This document shows positions 17,801 to 25,166 of a DNA stretch of 46,527 nt, piece by piece. Below the pieces are notes generated by a model. That model was given only the letters and a program-made list of their open reading frames with translations. It did not search any database and was not told the origin of the DNA. Source of the DNA: Gemmatimonadota bacterium. GTDB lineage: Bacteria > Gemmatimonadota > Gemmatimonadetes > Gemmatimonadales > GWC2-71-9. A program made the position numbers and the translations under genes. The number at the start of each line of letters is the position of its first letter. Positions within the stretch are counted from its first letter, which is position 1. The stretch lies in the NCBI GenBank assembly GCA_003222085.1, contig QHUK01000028.1:1-46527 (forward strand), in the 5' to 3' direction.

Positions 17801-17872
17801 CCCACCCTCAAGGCCGGGCTGCGTCCCTGAACGGTCATGCGCCCGTCACACTTCCCCAGGGGAGGCTTTGTT

Positions 17873-18418
17873 ATGCGGCAGCTGATCGGCTATGTCCTGC
17901 TCCTCGCCGCCGTCGGGCTCGTCCCGGCCGACGTTGTGGCCCAGCGGCGCCCGGCGGCCCGTCCCGCCGCCAGCCGCGCGCAGCGCCCCCAATTCGCGGC
18001 GGAGCTCAATTGGAGTAGCGACGTCGACTTGGGAATCGGCGGCCGGGGTGTGTTCCCCCTGCAGTCTCTGTTTCCCAAGACGCCCCTCGACGGCATCGTT
18101 TCATTCGACTACTTCTTCCCCAGCGCGCCGTCCGGTGTGAGCGCGCATTACTGGGAAATCAACGGTAACGTCGCCTACCGGTTCCGCGTTCCGGCACGCA
18201 GCTCCCTTGCACCTTACGGGGGCGGCGGCTTGAACATCGCGCACGCATCCGCCGGCCCGTCGGGCGGCACCAGCGTTTCCCAAACCAAGGCGGGACTGAA
18301 CCTGCTCGGCGGGACCACATTCAAGCTCAAGGGTTCGCACCTCACGCCGTTCGCGGAGGCTCGCGGGGAAATCGGTGGTGGTAAGACATTCGTCCTCACG
18401 GGTGGGGTCCGGTTCTAG
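17873..18418 (+). CDS. Secreted small outer-membrane beta-barrel-like protein (2 of 5)
   Basis: 181 residues. The signal peptide (MRQLIGYVLLLAAVGLVPAD) is followed by RRPAARPAASRAQRPQ, a basic Ala/Pro-rich linker. A beta-rich domain follows, ending in FVLTGGVRF with a C-terminal phenylalanine, typical for BAM recognition. The LAPYGGGGLNIAHASAG block parallels gene 1. A GGGGAGG ribosome site again sits in a small hairpin (TTCCCC-a-GGGGAG). It follows gene 1 by 72 bp. Confidence 0.75.
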   Translation: MRQLIGYVLLLAAVGLVPADVVAQRRPAARPAASRAQRPQFAAELNWSSDVDLGIGGRGVFPLQSLFPKTPLDGIVSFDYFFPSAPSGVSAHYWEINGNVAYRFRVPARSSLAPYGGGGLNIAHASAGPSGGTSVSQTKAGLNLLGGTTFKLKGSHLTPFAEARGEIGGGKTFVLTGGVRF

Positions 18419-18445
18419 GCCGCGTCTGAAATGCCCATCTTCGCC

Positions 18446-18475
18446 GGCCCGTCCACGCCGTGGACGGGCCGCAGC
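18446..18475 (+). terminator. Hairpin after the second barrel gene
   Basis: GGCCCGTCCAC and GTGGACGGGCC form a perfect 11-bp stem with a 3-nt loop. The following sequence has only a short T-run, so termination is probable but not certain. Confidence 0.6.
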
Positions 18476-18563
18476 GTTTCGTGGCTCTCGAAAACGGAAC
18501 GATGGCCGTCCGGGTGGGTACCCTGTCTCACGCCGACCCCCGAACCGAGCCAAGGAGACGAGC

Positions 18564-19181
18564 ATGCGACGTAGCGTGGCGGTGCTGGTCGCAGTGCTGG
18601 GCGGAGTGCTCCCCCTCCGCGTGAGGGCACAGGCTACGGGCATGCCGTCCTACAACGCGCCCTATCGCGCGTTTCAACGGTCGGAGTTGGGGGCCGTGTT
18701 CAGCTTCCCCAACGGCGGCGGCACGGGGTTCGAGGGCATGTACCGCTACGCGAGGGGCACCCTCGACCTCGGGCTCCGCGGCGGCATTTTCGATCCGAGC
18801 GGAGCGGGGAAGGCCGTGCTCCTGGTGGGAGTGGAGGCGCGCGAGCGCGTGATCACGCATACGATCGACTTTCCGCTCGACGGCGCGATCGTGTTCGGCG
18901 CGGGGGCCAGCCTCGTGAGCGGCGGCTCGACGCTGTTCGTTCCGGTGGGTCTGTCGCTCGGGCGCCGCGTGGATCCGCGCGGATCGACGGTCAGCATCGT
19001 GCCCTATGTACAACCCACCGTCTCGTTCGTCGCCGGCAGCGGCCGCACCTCGGCGCTGGAGTTCGGCTTCGGCGTCGGCGCGGACTTCCGGCTGTCCCGC
19101 GTGCTCGACGCGCGCGTGTCAGGCGGCCTCGGCGACCATCCGCTCACCGGCGTGTCGATCGCTGCCGTGTGGGTGCACTAG
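18564..19181 (+). CDS. Secreted small outer-membrane beta-barrel-like protein (3 of 5)
   Basis: 205 residues. The signal peptide (MRRSVAVLVAVLGGVLPLRV) ends near RAQA, and beta-rich segments follow (SELGAVFSFPNGGGTGFEGM, ALEFGFGVGADFRLSRVLDA). The C-terminus VSIAAVWVH is repeated, slightly altered, as a gene-less fragment at 20069-20099. The ribosome site AAGGAG is 8 bp before the ATG. Word hairpin F starts 5 bp after the stop. Confidence 0.75.
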   Translation: MRRSVAVLVAVLGGVLPLRVRAQATGMPSYNAPYRAFQRSELGAVFSFPNGGGTGFEGMYRYARGTLDLGLRGGIFDPSGAGKAVLLVGVEARERVITHTIDFPLDGAIVFGAGASLVSGGSTLFVPVGLSLGRRVDPRGSTVSIVPYVQPTVSFVAGSGRTSALEFGFGVGADFRLSRVLDARVSGGLGDHPLTGVSIAAVWVH

Positions 19182-19186
19182 AGAAG

Positions 19187-19295
19187 CAGGTTGTGGAGGT
19201 TATGGAGGTTGGTGGAGGTTGGAGGAGGTTTTCTCCGAGCCGCCACAACCTTCCCAAACCTCCTCTAACCTCCCCAACCTCCACCAACCTCCTCG
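19187..19295. repeat. Word hairpin F (word GGAGGTTGN)
   Basis: The left arm (19187-19230) is five GGAGGTT words of 9-10 bp. The right arm (19243-19294) is the complementary AACCTCC run, with a loop of about 12 bp. Pairing is extensive but interrupted because word spacing varies. The right arm ends a few bases before the ribosome site of gene 4 (GAGGGG). Confidence 0.85.
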
Positions 19296-19305
19296 AGGGG
19301 TATCT

Positions 19306-19941
19306 ATGCGCGCAGTGTTGACGCTCGGATTCACGGTACTGCTGGCGACGCCCGCCGCCGCACAGTGGCTGGGCGAGCCCGTGTGGAACAGTCCCAAGGG
19401 CGGCACCGGCGTCACGATCAGCGGGGATTACGCCAAGCCGAACAGTGATTACGGCAAGGGCAACACCTGGGGCGGTCGCGCGTCGCTGGGCGTCGGCACG
19501 CTGGCCTTCACGGCCGGCGTGGCACGCTGGAAGCCCGACCTCGCCACTGATGGCTTCACTTCCATTGGTGGGAACGCGGCGTTCCGGCTGATCGGCGGTA
19601 GTTTGCTGCCGTTTGCCCTCAACCTGCAGGTCGGCGCGGCTCGAACCGATTCCGCCAATTCCACGCCCGCTCAGACCGCGGTCACGGGCGCGGCGGGGTT
19701 CAGCGTCCCGCTCCCAACGCCGGGGATCAGCATCGAGCCGTATTTCTCTCCCGGTATCCGGTACCACAGTAGCGGCGGCACGAACAGCACCGAGTTCGGG
19801 TACGTGTTTGGGGCCAACCTCAGCTTCGGCCTCGTTGGGATGCACGTCGCCTACGACAACGAGAAACTGAAGGGCGGCGGGAGCCGGCGGGTGTTCGGCG
19901 TTGGCGCGCACGTGGACTTCCATCTCCCGCTCGGGATGTGA
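19306..19941 (+). CDS. Secreted outer-membrane beta-barrel-like protein (4 of 5), paralogue of gene 5
   Basis: 211 residues. The signal peptide ends LLATPAAAQWLGEPVWN, which is shared with gene 5. Conserved blocks between the two include AAFRLIGGSLLPFALNLQ, VPLPTPGISIEPYFSPGIRY and an FGVGA ending, so they arose by duplication. Alternating strand pattern and glycine-rich turns suggest a barrel, but no family name is assigned. The gene sits exactly between word hairpins F and G, which share the same word. Ribosome site GAGGGG. Confidence 0.78.
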   Translation: MRAVLTLGFTVLLATPAAAQWLGEPVWNSPKGGTGVTISGDYAKPNSDYGKGNTWGGRASLGVGTLAFTAGVARWKPDLATDGFTSIGGNAAFRLIGGSLLPFALNLQVGAARTDSANSTPAQTAVTGAAGFSVPLPTPGISIEPYFSPGIRYHSSGGTNSTEFGYVFGANLSFGLVGMHVAYDNEKLKGGGSRRVFGVGAHVDFHLPLGM

Positions 19942-19951
19942 AGCGGACCTA

Positions 19952-20060
19952 AAGGAGGTTGGGGAGGTTCTGGAGGTTGGGGGAGGTTTGGGAGGTTGTC
20001 CCGCCGCCTGCACGACCTCCCCAAACCTTCTCTAACCTCCCCCAACCTCCCCAACCTCCC
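19952..20060. repeat. Word hairpin G (word GGAGGTTGG)
   Basis: The left arm (about 19953-19999) is five 9-10-bp GGAGGTT words. The right arm (20012-20059) is the complement; the outermost 16 bp (GGAGGTTGGGGAGGTT and complement) are perfect. The loop is about 12 bp. It uses the same vocabulary and orientation as F, on the other side of gene 4. Confidence 0.88.
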
Positions 20061-20068
20061 AGCAGGCG

Positions 20069-20099
20069 CGTGTCGATCGGCGCCGTGTGGGTGCCGTAG
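20069..20099 (+). pseudogene. Remnant of a duplicated barrel-gene 3' end (VSIGAVWVP-stop)
   Basis: 20069-20102 matches 19151-19184, the end of gene 3 including its stop codon, at 30 of 34 positions. The remnant follows hairpin G directly and lacks the rest of the gene. It is best explained as the scar of a tandem duplication and partial deletion. Confidence 0.75.
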
Positions 20100-20207
20100 A
20101 GCGACACAGCATTGACTCCCCGGGCCGCGGTTCCTACCGTTGGTCCATCTCCGCCGGATCGTGCGCCCTGGTCCTGCACGGTTTCCCCCAGGCGTTGAGA
20201 GGGACTT

Positions 20208-20864
20208 ATGAACCGCACAATGTTGCTGCTGGGACTGACGGCATTGCTGGCCACCCCCGCCGCCGCACAGTGGCTGGGCGAGCCGGTGTGGAACGACCCC
20301 AGAGCCGGGACCGGCTTCACTATCTACGGGGATTACACTCGGCCCAACACCGATGCGGGCGGAGGCAACGCCTTCGGCGGCCGCGTCACTCTCGGGGCCG
20401 GAACGTTCACGCTGACGGGCGGGGTGTCGTCCTGGAAGGCTGACCTCGTCAGCCAGCGGATAACCACCTTCGGCGGCACCGCCGCGTTCCGGTTGATCGG
20501 CGGCAGCCTCATCCCGGTCGCCGTCAACCTGCAGCTCGGCGGCGGTCACAGCCTGGAAATCACCTCCAGCACCGTGGCCGCACCGGTGCAGACCATGCTG
20601 CTCGGCGCGGTGGGATTGAGCGTCCCGCTGCCCACACCCGTCGTGAGCATCGAGCCGTACATCTCGCCCGGGATCCGGTATCACCACTATAACAACGTGG
20701 CGCCGGGCGCCTCCGACCACGAGACGAACTTCGGGTGGGTGATCGGTGGCAAGCTCGGCTTCGGCCCGATCGGGATTCACCTCGCGTACGACTCGGAGAA
20801 GTTCGCCGACGGGACGCGACACGGAGTGTTCGGCGTCGGCGCCAACCTCGGGCTCCGGCCGTAG
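20208..20864 (+). CDS. Secreted outer-membrane beta-barrel-like protein (5 of 5), paralogue of gene 4
   Basis: 218 residues, with a signal peptide ending at LLATPAAAQ, then the WLGEPVWNDP block shared with gene 4. AAFRLIGGSLIPVAVNLQ and SIEPYISPGIRYHHYN also match. The C-terminus is FGVGANLGLRP. It probably belongs to the outer-membrane beta-barrel superfamily; substrate or role unknown. A GAGAGGG ribosome site precedes the ATG. A GC-rich hairpin follows (20914-20940). Confidence 0.78.
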   Translation: MNRTMLLLGLTALLATPAAAQWLGEPVWNDPRAGTGFTIYGDYTRPNTDAGGGNAFGGRVTLGAGTFTLTGGVSSWKADLVSQRITTFGGTAAFRLIGGSLIPVAVNLQLGGGHSLEITSSTVAAPVQTMLLGAVGLSVPLPTPVVSIEPYISPGIRYHHYNNVAPGASDHETNFGWVIGGKLGFGPIGIHLAYDSEKFADGTRHGVFGVGANLGLRP

Positions 20865-20913
20865 GTGGGGGTGGTAAGCCTGGTTCACAACTCGGAGTGA
20901 AGCCGCTACCTTT

Positions 20914-20948
20914 GGGGCGCGCCATTCCCGGGCGCGCCCCGTCCGTTT
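20914..20948 (+). terminator. GC-rich hairpin after barrel gene 5
   Basis: GGGGCGCGCC (20914-20923) and GGCGCGCCCC (20931-20940) form a perfect 10-bp stem, followed by GTCCGTTT. It is terminator-like with a weak T-tract and lies 20 bp before the next gene. Confidence 0.65.
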
Positions 20949-20959
20949 CCAGGAGCTCT

Positions 20960-21328
20960 GTGATCCGTTCTCTCGTCGCGCGGGGGTCGGTCTTCGCGCT
21001 GGCCTTCGTGCTGAGCGGCTGCGCGCTCACGCTGGACTCGTCGCATCTCGGTGTCCCGGTCTCGCTCGCCGGCACCGCGGCGCGCCCGGACTCGGGAGCT
21101 TCCTTCCGCGTAACGAAACACGCCGTCTACATGCTCCTGGGCCTCGTGCCCGTGGCGCAGCCGAATCTCGAGGACGTCCTCGGGGGGCAGGTCGGCGCCG
21201 GAACGCGCATCACGAACCTGCGGATCAGGGTGCGGAGCCGCTGGAGCGACCTGCTCGTGACCGGCCTGACCCTGGGGCTGGTTGTGCCGCGCTCCGTCAC
21301 GTTTGAAGGAGTGGTCGTGGGGGAGTAG
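20960..21328 (+). CDS. Bor-like small lipoprotein
   Basis: 122 residues from a GTG at 20960 with AGGAG four bases upstream. The N-terminus VIRSLVARGSVFALAFVLSG ends in the lipobox LSGC. The remainder (VYMLLGLVPVAQPNLEDVLG, then a WSDLLVTGLTLGLVVPRSVT segment) follows the pattern of the lambda Bor family, small outer-membrane lipoproteins with a Gly-Leu turn and a C-terminal strand. The Bor assignment is by pattern, not alignment. The longer upstream frame overlaps gene 5 and has no signal. Confidence 0.7.
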   Translation: MIRSLVARGSVFALAFVLSGCALTLDSSHLGVPVSLAGTAARPDSGASFRVTKHAVYMLLGLVPVAQPNLEDVLGGQVGAGTRITNLRIRVRSRWSDLLVTGLTLGLVVPRSVTFEGVVVGE

Positions 21329-21330
21329 TG

Positions 21331-21373
21331 ACCTCCACCAACCGTCACCCACCTCCACCGACCTCCACCAGCC
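21331..21373. repeat. One-armed ACCTCCACCA word tract
   Basis: Four 10-bp words of the type ACCTCCACCR run from the end of the Bor-like gene into the 3' end of waaA, where they encode its last residues (LVEVGGGG on the minus strand). A convincing complementary arm is missing. TTTTT follows at 21373-21377. Confidence 0.5.
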
Positions 21374-22667
21374 TTTTTACCAGCGCCGTCGTCCGCTCGG
21401 CCGCACCGCGCCCCTCCCGCACCAGCCGCTTCCCGGCCGCGCCCGCCTTGGAGCGTGCCGCCGGGTCATGATGCCACACGAGCCACTGCGAGTGCAGCTG
21501 GTGGCGACCGTCGCTGCTCAACGCCACGGCGCCGCCGCGCTCGATCAATAGGGTCGCGTCGCGGCTCATGTGCCAGTGCGGGCCCACCGCCACCGGCACG
21601 CCGAACACCGCCGGCTCGAGGACCGAATGGAGGCCAGCGCGGTGGTACCCGCCGCCGACGAACGCGACGTCCGCGAGCGCATACAGGTCGGCGAGGATCC
21701 CCACGCGATCCACCACGATCACCGGAGCGGAGGACGTGTGCTCCACCTGCGACAGCCGGACGGGGCGGGGCAGGCCGGCGCGCGCGGCCGCCTGCGCGAT
21801 GCCGGCGAGGTGGTCCGGGTTGGGCTCGTGGGGCGCGAGCACCAGTCGCGCGCTGGGCACCTGCGCCAGCAGGTCCACGAACGCCGGGAGGACCACCGCT
21901 TCGTCCGCCGGCCAGGTGGACCCGGCGACGATGGTGAACGTGCCCGCGGGCGCGATGGCGAGGCGCGCGAACGGATCGCGCGTGCGGTCGAAGCGTTCCG
22001 CCCGCTCGGCCACGCTGTCGTACCGCGTGTCTCCCGTCACCTCGATGACCCCGGGACGCGCGCCCAGCTGCTCGAGGCGCCGGCCGTCCTCTTCACTGAT
22101 CGTGCCGATCCGCTCGAGCGCGCGGTAGGCGGGCGCGGCCCAGCCTCGGGCCGGCCAGCGGAGCCGCGAGCTGTGCGGTGCGACGGTGGCGGAGATGAGC
22201 CCGAGCTTCACGCCACGCCGCGCCGCCGCGAGGGTCAGCTCGGGCCACACGTCGAGCTTCGAGAACACGAGCGCCGCGGGCTGAAACGCCTCGAGTACGG
22301 CGGTCACGTCCGCGGGGCGGTCGAGCGGCAGGTAATCTGCCACATCGACCGGCAGCGTGCGCGCGAGCCGCTCGGCGGAGGGGGAGAAGAAGGTGTACGC
22401 GAGCTGCCAGTGCGGCGCCTCGGCGCGCACGGCTTCGAGCACCGGCTTCGCCTGGAGGCCCTCGCCCACCGACGGGGCGTGCACCCACAAGAGCGGTCGC
22501 TTGGGATCGCGGTGCGCCCGCGCCCAGGCGGACAGACGCTCCCGCACGCCGCGACGCGCATCGAGGCCGCGCGCGAGCTTCTTGTCGAAGCGGGCGGCGA
22601 AGGGCAGGGCCCGCTGCGCGAGCCCGATGCTGAGCCGGTATATGAAGGAAGGGCGCGCCCCCCCCAT
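21345..22667 (-). CDS. waaA: 3-deoxy-D-manno-octulosonic acid (Kdo) transferase
   Basis: A GT30-family enzyme that adds Kdo to lipid A precursor at the inner membrane, 440 aa. Recognisable are PLLWVHAPSVGEGLQAKPVL, the KLDVWPELT segment, VAGSTWPADEAVVLPAF, LAPHEPNPDHL and FVGGGYHRAGLHSVLEPAVF. The ATG shares one base with the dsbA stop (TGATG), so the two are translationally coupled. The last residues (VEVGGGG) come from a simple word tract. Its presence implies Kdo-containing LPS. Confidence 0.93.
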   Translation of the reverse strand: MGGARPSFIYRLSIGLAQRALPFAARFDKKLARGLDARRGVRERLSAWARAHRDPKRPLLWVHAPSVGEGLQAKPVLEAVRAEAPHWQLAYTFFSPSAERLARTLPVDVADYLPLDRPADVTAVLEAFQPAALVFSKLDVWPELTLAAARRGVKLGLISATVAPHSSRLRWPARGWAAPAYRALERIGTISEEDGRRLEQLGARPGVIEVTGDTRYDSVAERAERFDRTRDPFARLAIAPAGTFTIVAGSTWPADEAVVLPAFVDLLAQVPSARLVLAPHEPNPDHLAGIAQAAARAGLPRPVRLSQVEHTSSAPVIVVDRVGILADLYALADVAFVGGGYHRAGLHSVLEPAVFGVPVAVGPHWHMSRDATLLIERGGAVALSSDGRHQLHSQWLVWHHDPAARSKAGAAGKRLVREGRGAAERTTALVKRLVEVGGGG

Positions 22668-23281
22668 CAGCGCGCCCCGGCCGCCGTCTTGCTCTGGTAG
22701 ATCGAGTCCAGCACGGTCCGGAAGACCGTGACCGGTGCCGCTCCCTCGAGCAGGGCGCCCTCGATATAGAAGGTAGGGGTGCTCGTCGCGCCCGCGCGCC
22801 GCGCGCGCTCGGAGTCCGCCCGGACGTCGGCGGCGGTCGCCCGGGACGCGACACAGCGGGCGAGCTGCGCGTGGTCCAAGCCGGCCGAATCGCCCAACCC
22901 GAGGAGCAACGCCTGGGGCGAGGCGAGCGGGGCCCACTGGTCCTGATGGCGGAACAGCAGGTCATGCATCGGCCAGAAGCGCTGCTGCCGGGCGGCGCAC
23001 AATGCGACCTCCGCAGCCGTCGCGGCGTTCTTGTGCAGGCTCGACAGGGGCAGGTTGATGTACACGAACCGGACCTTACCCGCCTGGACGTACTCACGCT
23101 CGAGCAGCGGCATCGTGCCGAGAGCGAACGCACGACAGTAGGGACACTGGAAGTCCGACATTTCGTACACGGTCACGGGGGCGTCGGGACGGCCCTTGGT
23201 CCGGGCGGCGAGCGGGTCGGACTGCGTGGCGCCGCTGGCGAGGATGAGCAGCGCGGCGCCTGCAAGCACGGCTCTGGGCAT
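22667..23281 (-). CDS. DsbA-family thiol:disulfide oxidoreductase
   Basis: 204 residues with a signal peptide (MPRAVLAGAALLILASGATQ). The thioredoxin-fold active site is DFQCPYCRAF (Cys46 and Cys49), an inserted helical domain follows, and a cis-proline loop TSTPTFYIEG lies near residue 170. The CPYC motif and the CAARQQRFWPMHDLLFRHQ helix are typical of the periplasmic DsbA/DSBA-like group. It would oxidise or isomerise exported proteins and could serve the neighbouring cytochromes. 40 bp separate it from soxD upstream, and it overlaps waaA by one base. Confidence 0.9.
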   Translation of the reverse strand: MPRAVLAGAALLILASGATQSDPLAARTKGRPDAPVTVYEMSDFQCPYCRAFALGTMPLLEREYVQAGKVRFVYINLPLSSLHKNAATAAEVALCAARQQRFWPMHDLLFRHQDQWAPLASPQALLLGLGDSAGLDHAQLARCVASRATAADVRADSERARRAGATSTPTFYIEGALLEGAAPVTVFRTVLDSIYQSKTAAGAR

Positions 23282-23321
23282 GGCGCCAAAAGTAACGAAA
23301 TCCGAGATGGGCGGGGGCCGG

Positions 23322-23900
23322 CTAACGGACCTCCGGCCCGCCTCGGCGATTGTCGATCACAAACCGATCGTGGGCGGGCATGACCACCCGGGGGAGGGTC
23401 TGCGCGTTCATCACCGCGGTGTCCGTCACGATCTCGTTCCGCCACAAGAGGAACGCCACCAAGCCGTACACCTCGTCGGGCGTCAGGGAGCCCGGCGCGT
23501 CGAGCGGCATCGCGCGATTCACGTAGTCGTACAGGGTCGTCGCGTAGGGCCAGTAGTTGCCGAGCGTCTTAACGAAGCGCGGGTCGCGCCCGAACGGAAA
23601 GCCGGACCGAGGCTCCCGGCCCACGAGCCGGTCGAACGGCCCCTCCGCACCGGTCCGGCCGTGACACGCCGCGCACTTGCGCGCGTAGATCGCGACGCCC
23701 TGTGCCGCGGTACCGCTCCCCGGCGGCAGTCCGGCTCCGTCGGGCATCACGTCGATGTTCCACGCCCAGATCTCCTCAGCCGTGGCGGCCCGGCCAAAAC
23801 CGAACCGCGCCGGAGCATCGGGCCGCGCCGCTCCCTGATCCCGGTTCCCGCACGCCGCTGCTGCCAGCGTGAGTGCGAGAAGCACGACCGCCACGCGCAC
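23322..23900 (-). CDS. soxD: Cytochrome c subunit of a sulfite/sulfur dehydrogenase (SoxD/SorB-like), lipoprotein
   Basis: 192 residues from a GTG at 23898-23900, with a perfect GGAGGG site six bases upstream, 2 bp after the soxC stop. Lipobox-type signal (LTLAAAAC, Cys17). One heme c motif CAACH at 76-80, and a plausible axial Met131 in NRAMPLDAPGSLTPDEV. The FPFGRDP and NYWPYATTLYDYVNRAM blocks match SoxD-type cytochromes. It should take electrons from the molybdenum subunit encoded just upstream. A SorB-like role is equally possible, because no soxXYZAB genes are present. Confidence 0.87.
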   Translation of the reverse strand: MRVAVVLLALTLAAAACGNRDQGAARPDAPARFGFGRAATAEEIWAWNIDVMPDGAGLPPGSGTAAQGVAIYARKCAACHGRTGAEGPFDRLVGREPRSGFPFGRDPRFVKTLGNYWPYATTLYDYVNRAMPLDAPGSLTPDEVYGLVAFLLWRNEIVTDTAVMNAQTLPRVVMPAHDRFVIDNRRGGPEVR

Positions 23901-23902
23901 GC

Positions 23903-25144
23903 CTATCCCTCCAATCCGAACATGACGGTCCCGTCGCCCCGTACCCGCCACGCGCGGATGTGATTGAAGTGATACGACGTGCCGAGCCCACGGGCGCTCC
24001 GTAGCTGCTCCAGGGTGGGCTGCACGTAGCCGGTCTCGTCGGTCGCGCGGCTGAGCAGCGTGGTTTCCCGGCCATCCCACCTCCACAAGCAGCGGAACCG
24101 GGTGTGGCACTTGGGGAGCACGGGGGACTGCAGCTCGGCGGGCGTCCACCGCCGCCCCGCGTCGGTGCTCACGTCGACCCTGCTGATCCGGCCGCGCCCG
24201 CTCCAGGCGATTCCGCTGATCTCAAACCAGCCCCGCTCGGGCAGAATCACGGGATACGCAGGGAACGTGATGATCGACTTGGCGTCCATGGCAAAACTGA
24301 ACATACGCGCCGTGCCGTCCGGCAACGGATCGGTGTACTTCGACGTCTCCTCTCGCGTCATGAAAGGTCGGTCGGCAATCTCGATGCGCCGGATCCACTT
24401 GACGTTCGCGTTCCCCTCCCAGCCCGGGAGCAGCAGCCGCGCCGGGTAGCCCTGCTCGGGACGCAACGCCTCGCCGTTCTGACCGTAAGCGATCAGGGCG
24501 TCCTCTGCGGCCTTGTCCATGGGGATGCTTCGGGCCATGACGGCGGCGTCCGCGCCTTCCGCGAGGAGCCATTTCGCGCCCGGCTTCACGCCGACCTCGC
24601 GGAACAGCGTCGCCAGCGGCACGCCGGTCCACTCGCTCGTGCTGGTGAGGCCGTCGATGAGCTGAGGCGTGAGATCGGGCCGAATGTTGCGATAGCTCGA
24701 GCCACCGTTCCCGGAGCACTCGAGGAAGTAGAGATGGGACACGGAGGGGAATCGTTTGAGCGCCTCGAGATCGAACACCGTCGGACGCTCCACCATGCCG
24801 TGGATGAGCAGCTTGTAGCGCCCCGGGTCGATGGCGGGTACCCCGGCATGGTGACGCTCGAAGTGGAGATCGGCGGGCGTCACGATCCCGTACAAGTCCT
24901 GCAGCGGTGCGAGGGAGCTGCCCTGGGCGCTCCCGACGGGGATGCGCCGCGGTCGCTCGAACGGCGAGCGCCGGCCGAGCTCGCTCAGGGGCGCCCCTGG
25001 AACCTTGGTGGGATCGGGAGGGACGATTGTGTGCGGTGCCTGCGCCGGTACCTGGGCGTGCCCCACGCGCCACAGCGCGTGCGCGCCCACCGCGCTCGCG
25101 GCGCTGGCGAGGAGAGCCCGGCGGGAAATCGACACGTCTGCCAT
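23903..25144 (-). CDS. soxC: Molybdopterin sulfite dehydrogenase subunit (SoxC/SorA-like), Tat-exported
   Basis: 413 residues. A twin-arginine signal (SISRRALLASAASAVGAHAL) sends the folded cofactor protein to the periplasm. The sulfite-oxidase-type molybdopterin domain carries the molybdenum-ligating Cys143 in YFLECSGNGGSSY. The blocks AEGADAAVMARSIPMDKAAE, EALRPEQGYPARLLLPGWEG and SRATDETGYVQPT are hallmarks of SoxC, and the C-terminal dimerisation domain follows. Oxidation of sulfite or a sulfane sulfur is expected, with soxD as electron acceptor. Divergent from the multiheme gene with only 22 bp between starts. Confidence 0.92.
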   Translation of the reverse strand: MADVSISRRALLASAASAVGAHALWRVGHAQVPAQAPHTIVPPDPTKVPGAPLSELGRRSPFERPRRIPVGSAQGSSLAPLQDLYGIVTPADLHFERHHAGVPAIDPGRYKLLIHGMVERPTVFDLEALKRFPSVSHLYFLECSGNGGSSYRNIRPDLTPQLIDGLTSTSEWTGVPLATLFREVGVKPGAKWLLAEGADAAVMARSIPMDKAAEDALIAYGQNGEALRPEQGYPARLLLPGWEGNANVKWIRRIEIADRPFMTREETSKYTDPLPDGTARMFSFAMDAKSIITFPAYPVILPERGWFEISGIAWSGRGRISRVDVSTDAGRRWTPAELQSPVLPKCHTRFRCLWRWDGRETTLLSRATDETGYVQPTLEQLRSARGLGTSYHFNHIRAWRVRGDGTVMFGLEG

Positions 25145-25166
25145 CGTCAGCCTTCCTGTGCGAGGG

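Noticed and set aside
21300..21377. A full word hairpin formed by the ACCTCCACCA tract and the end of the Bor-like gene
   Set aside because: Only scattered complementarity could be found for a left arm; reported as a one-armed tract instead.
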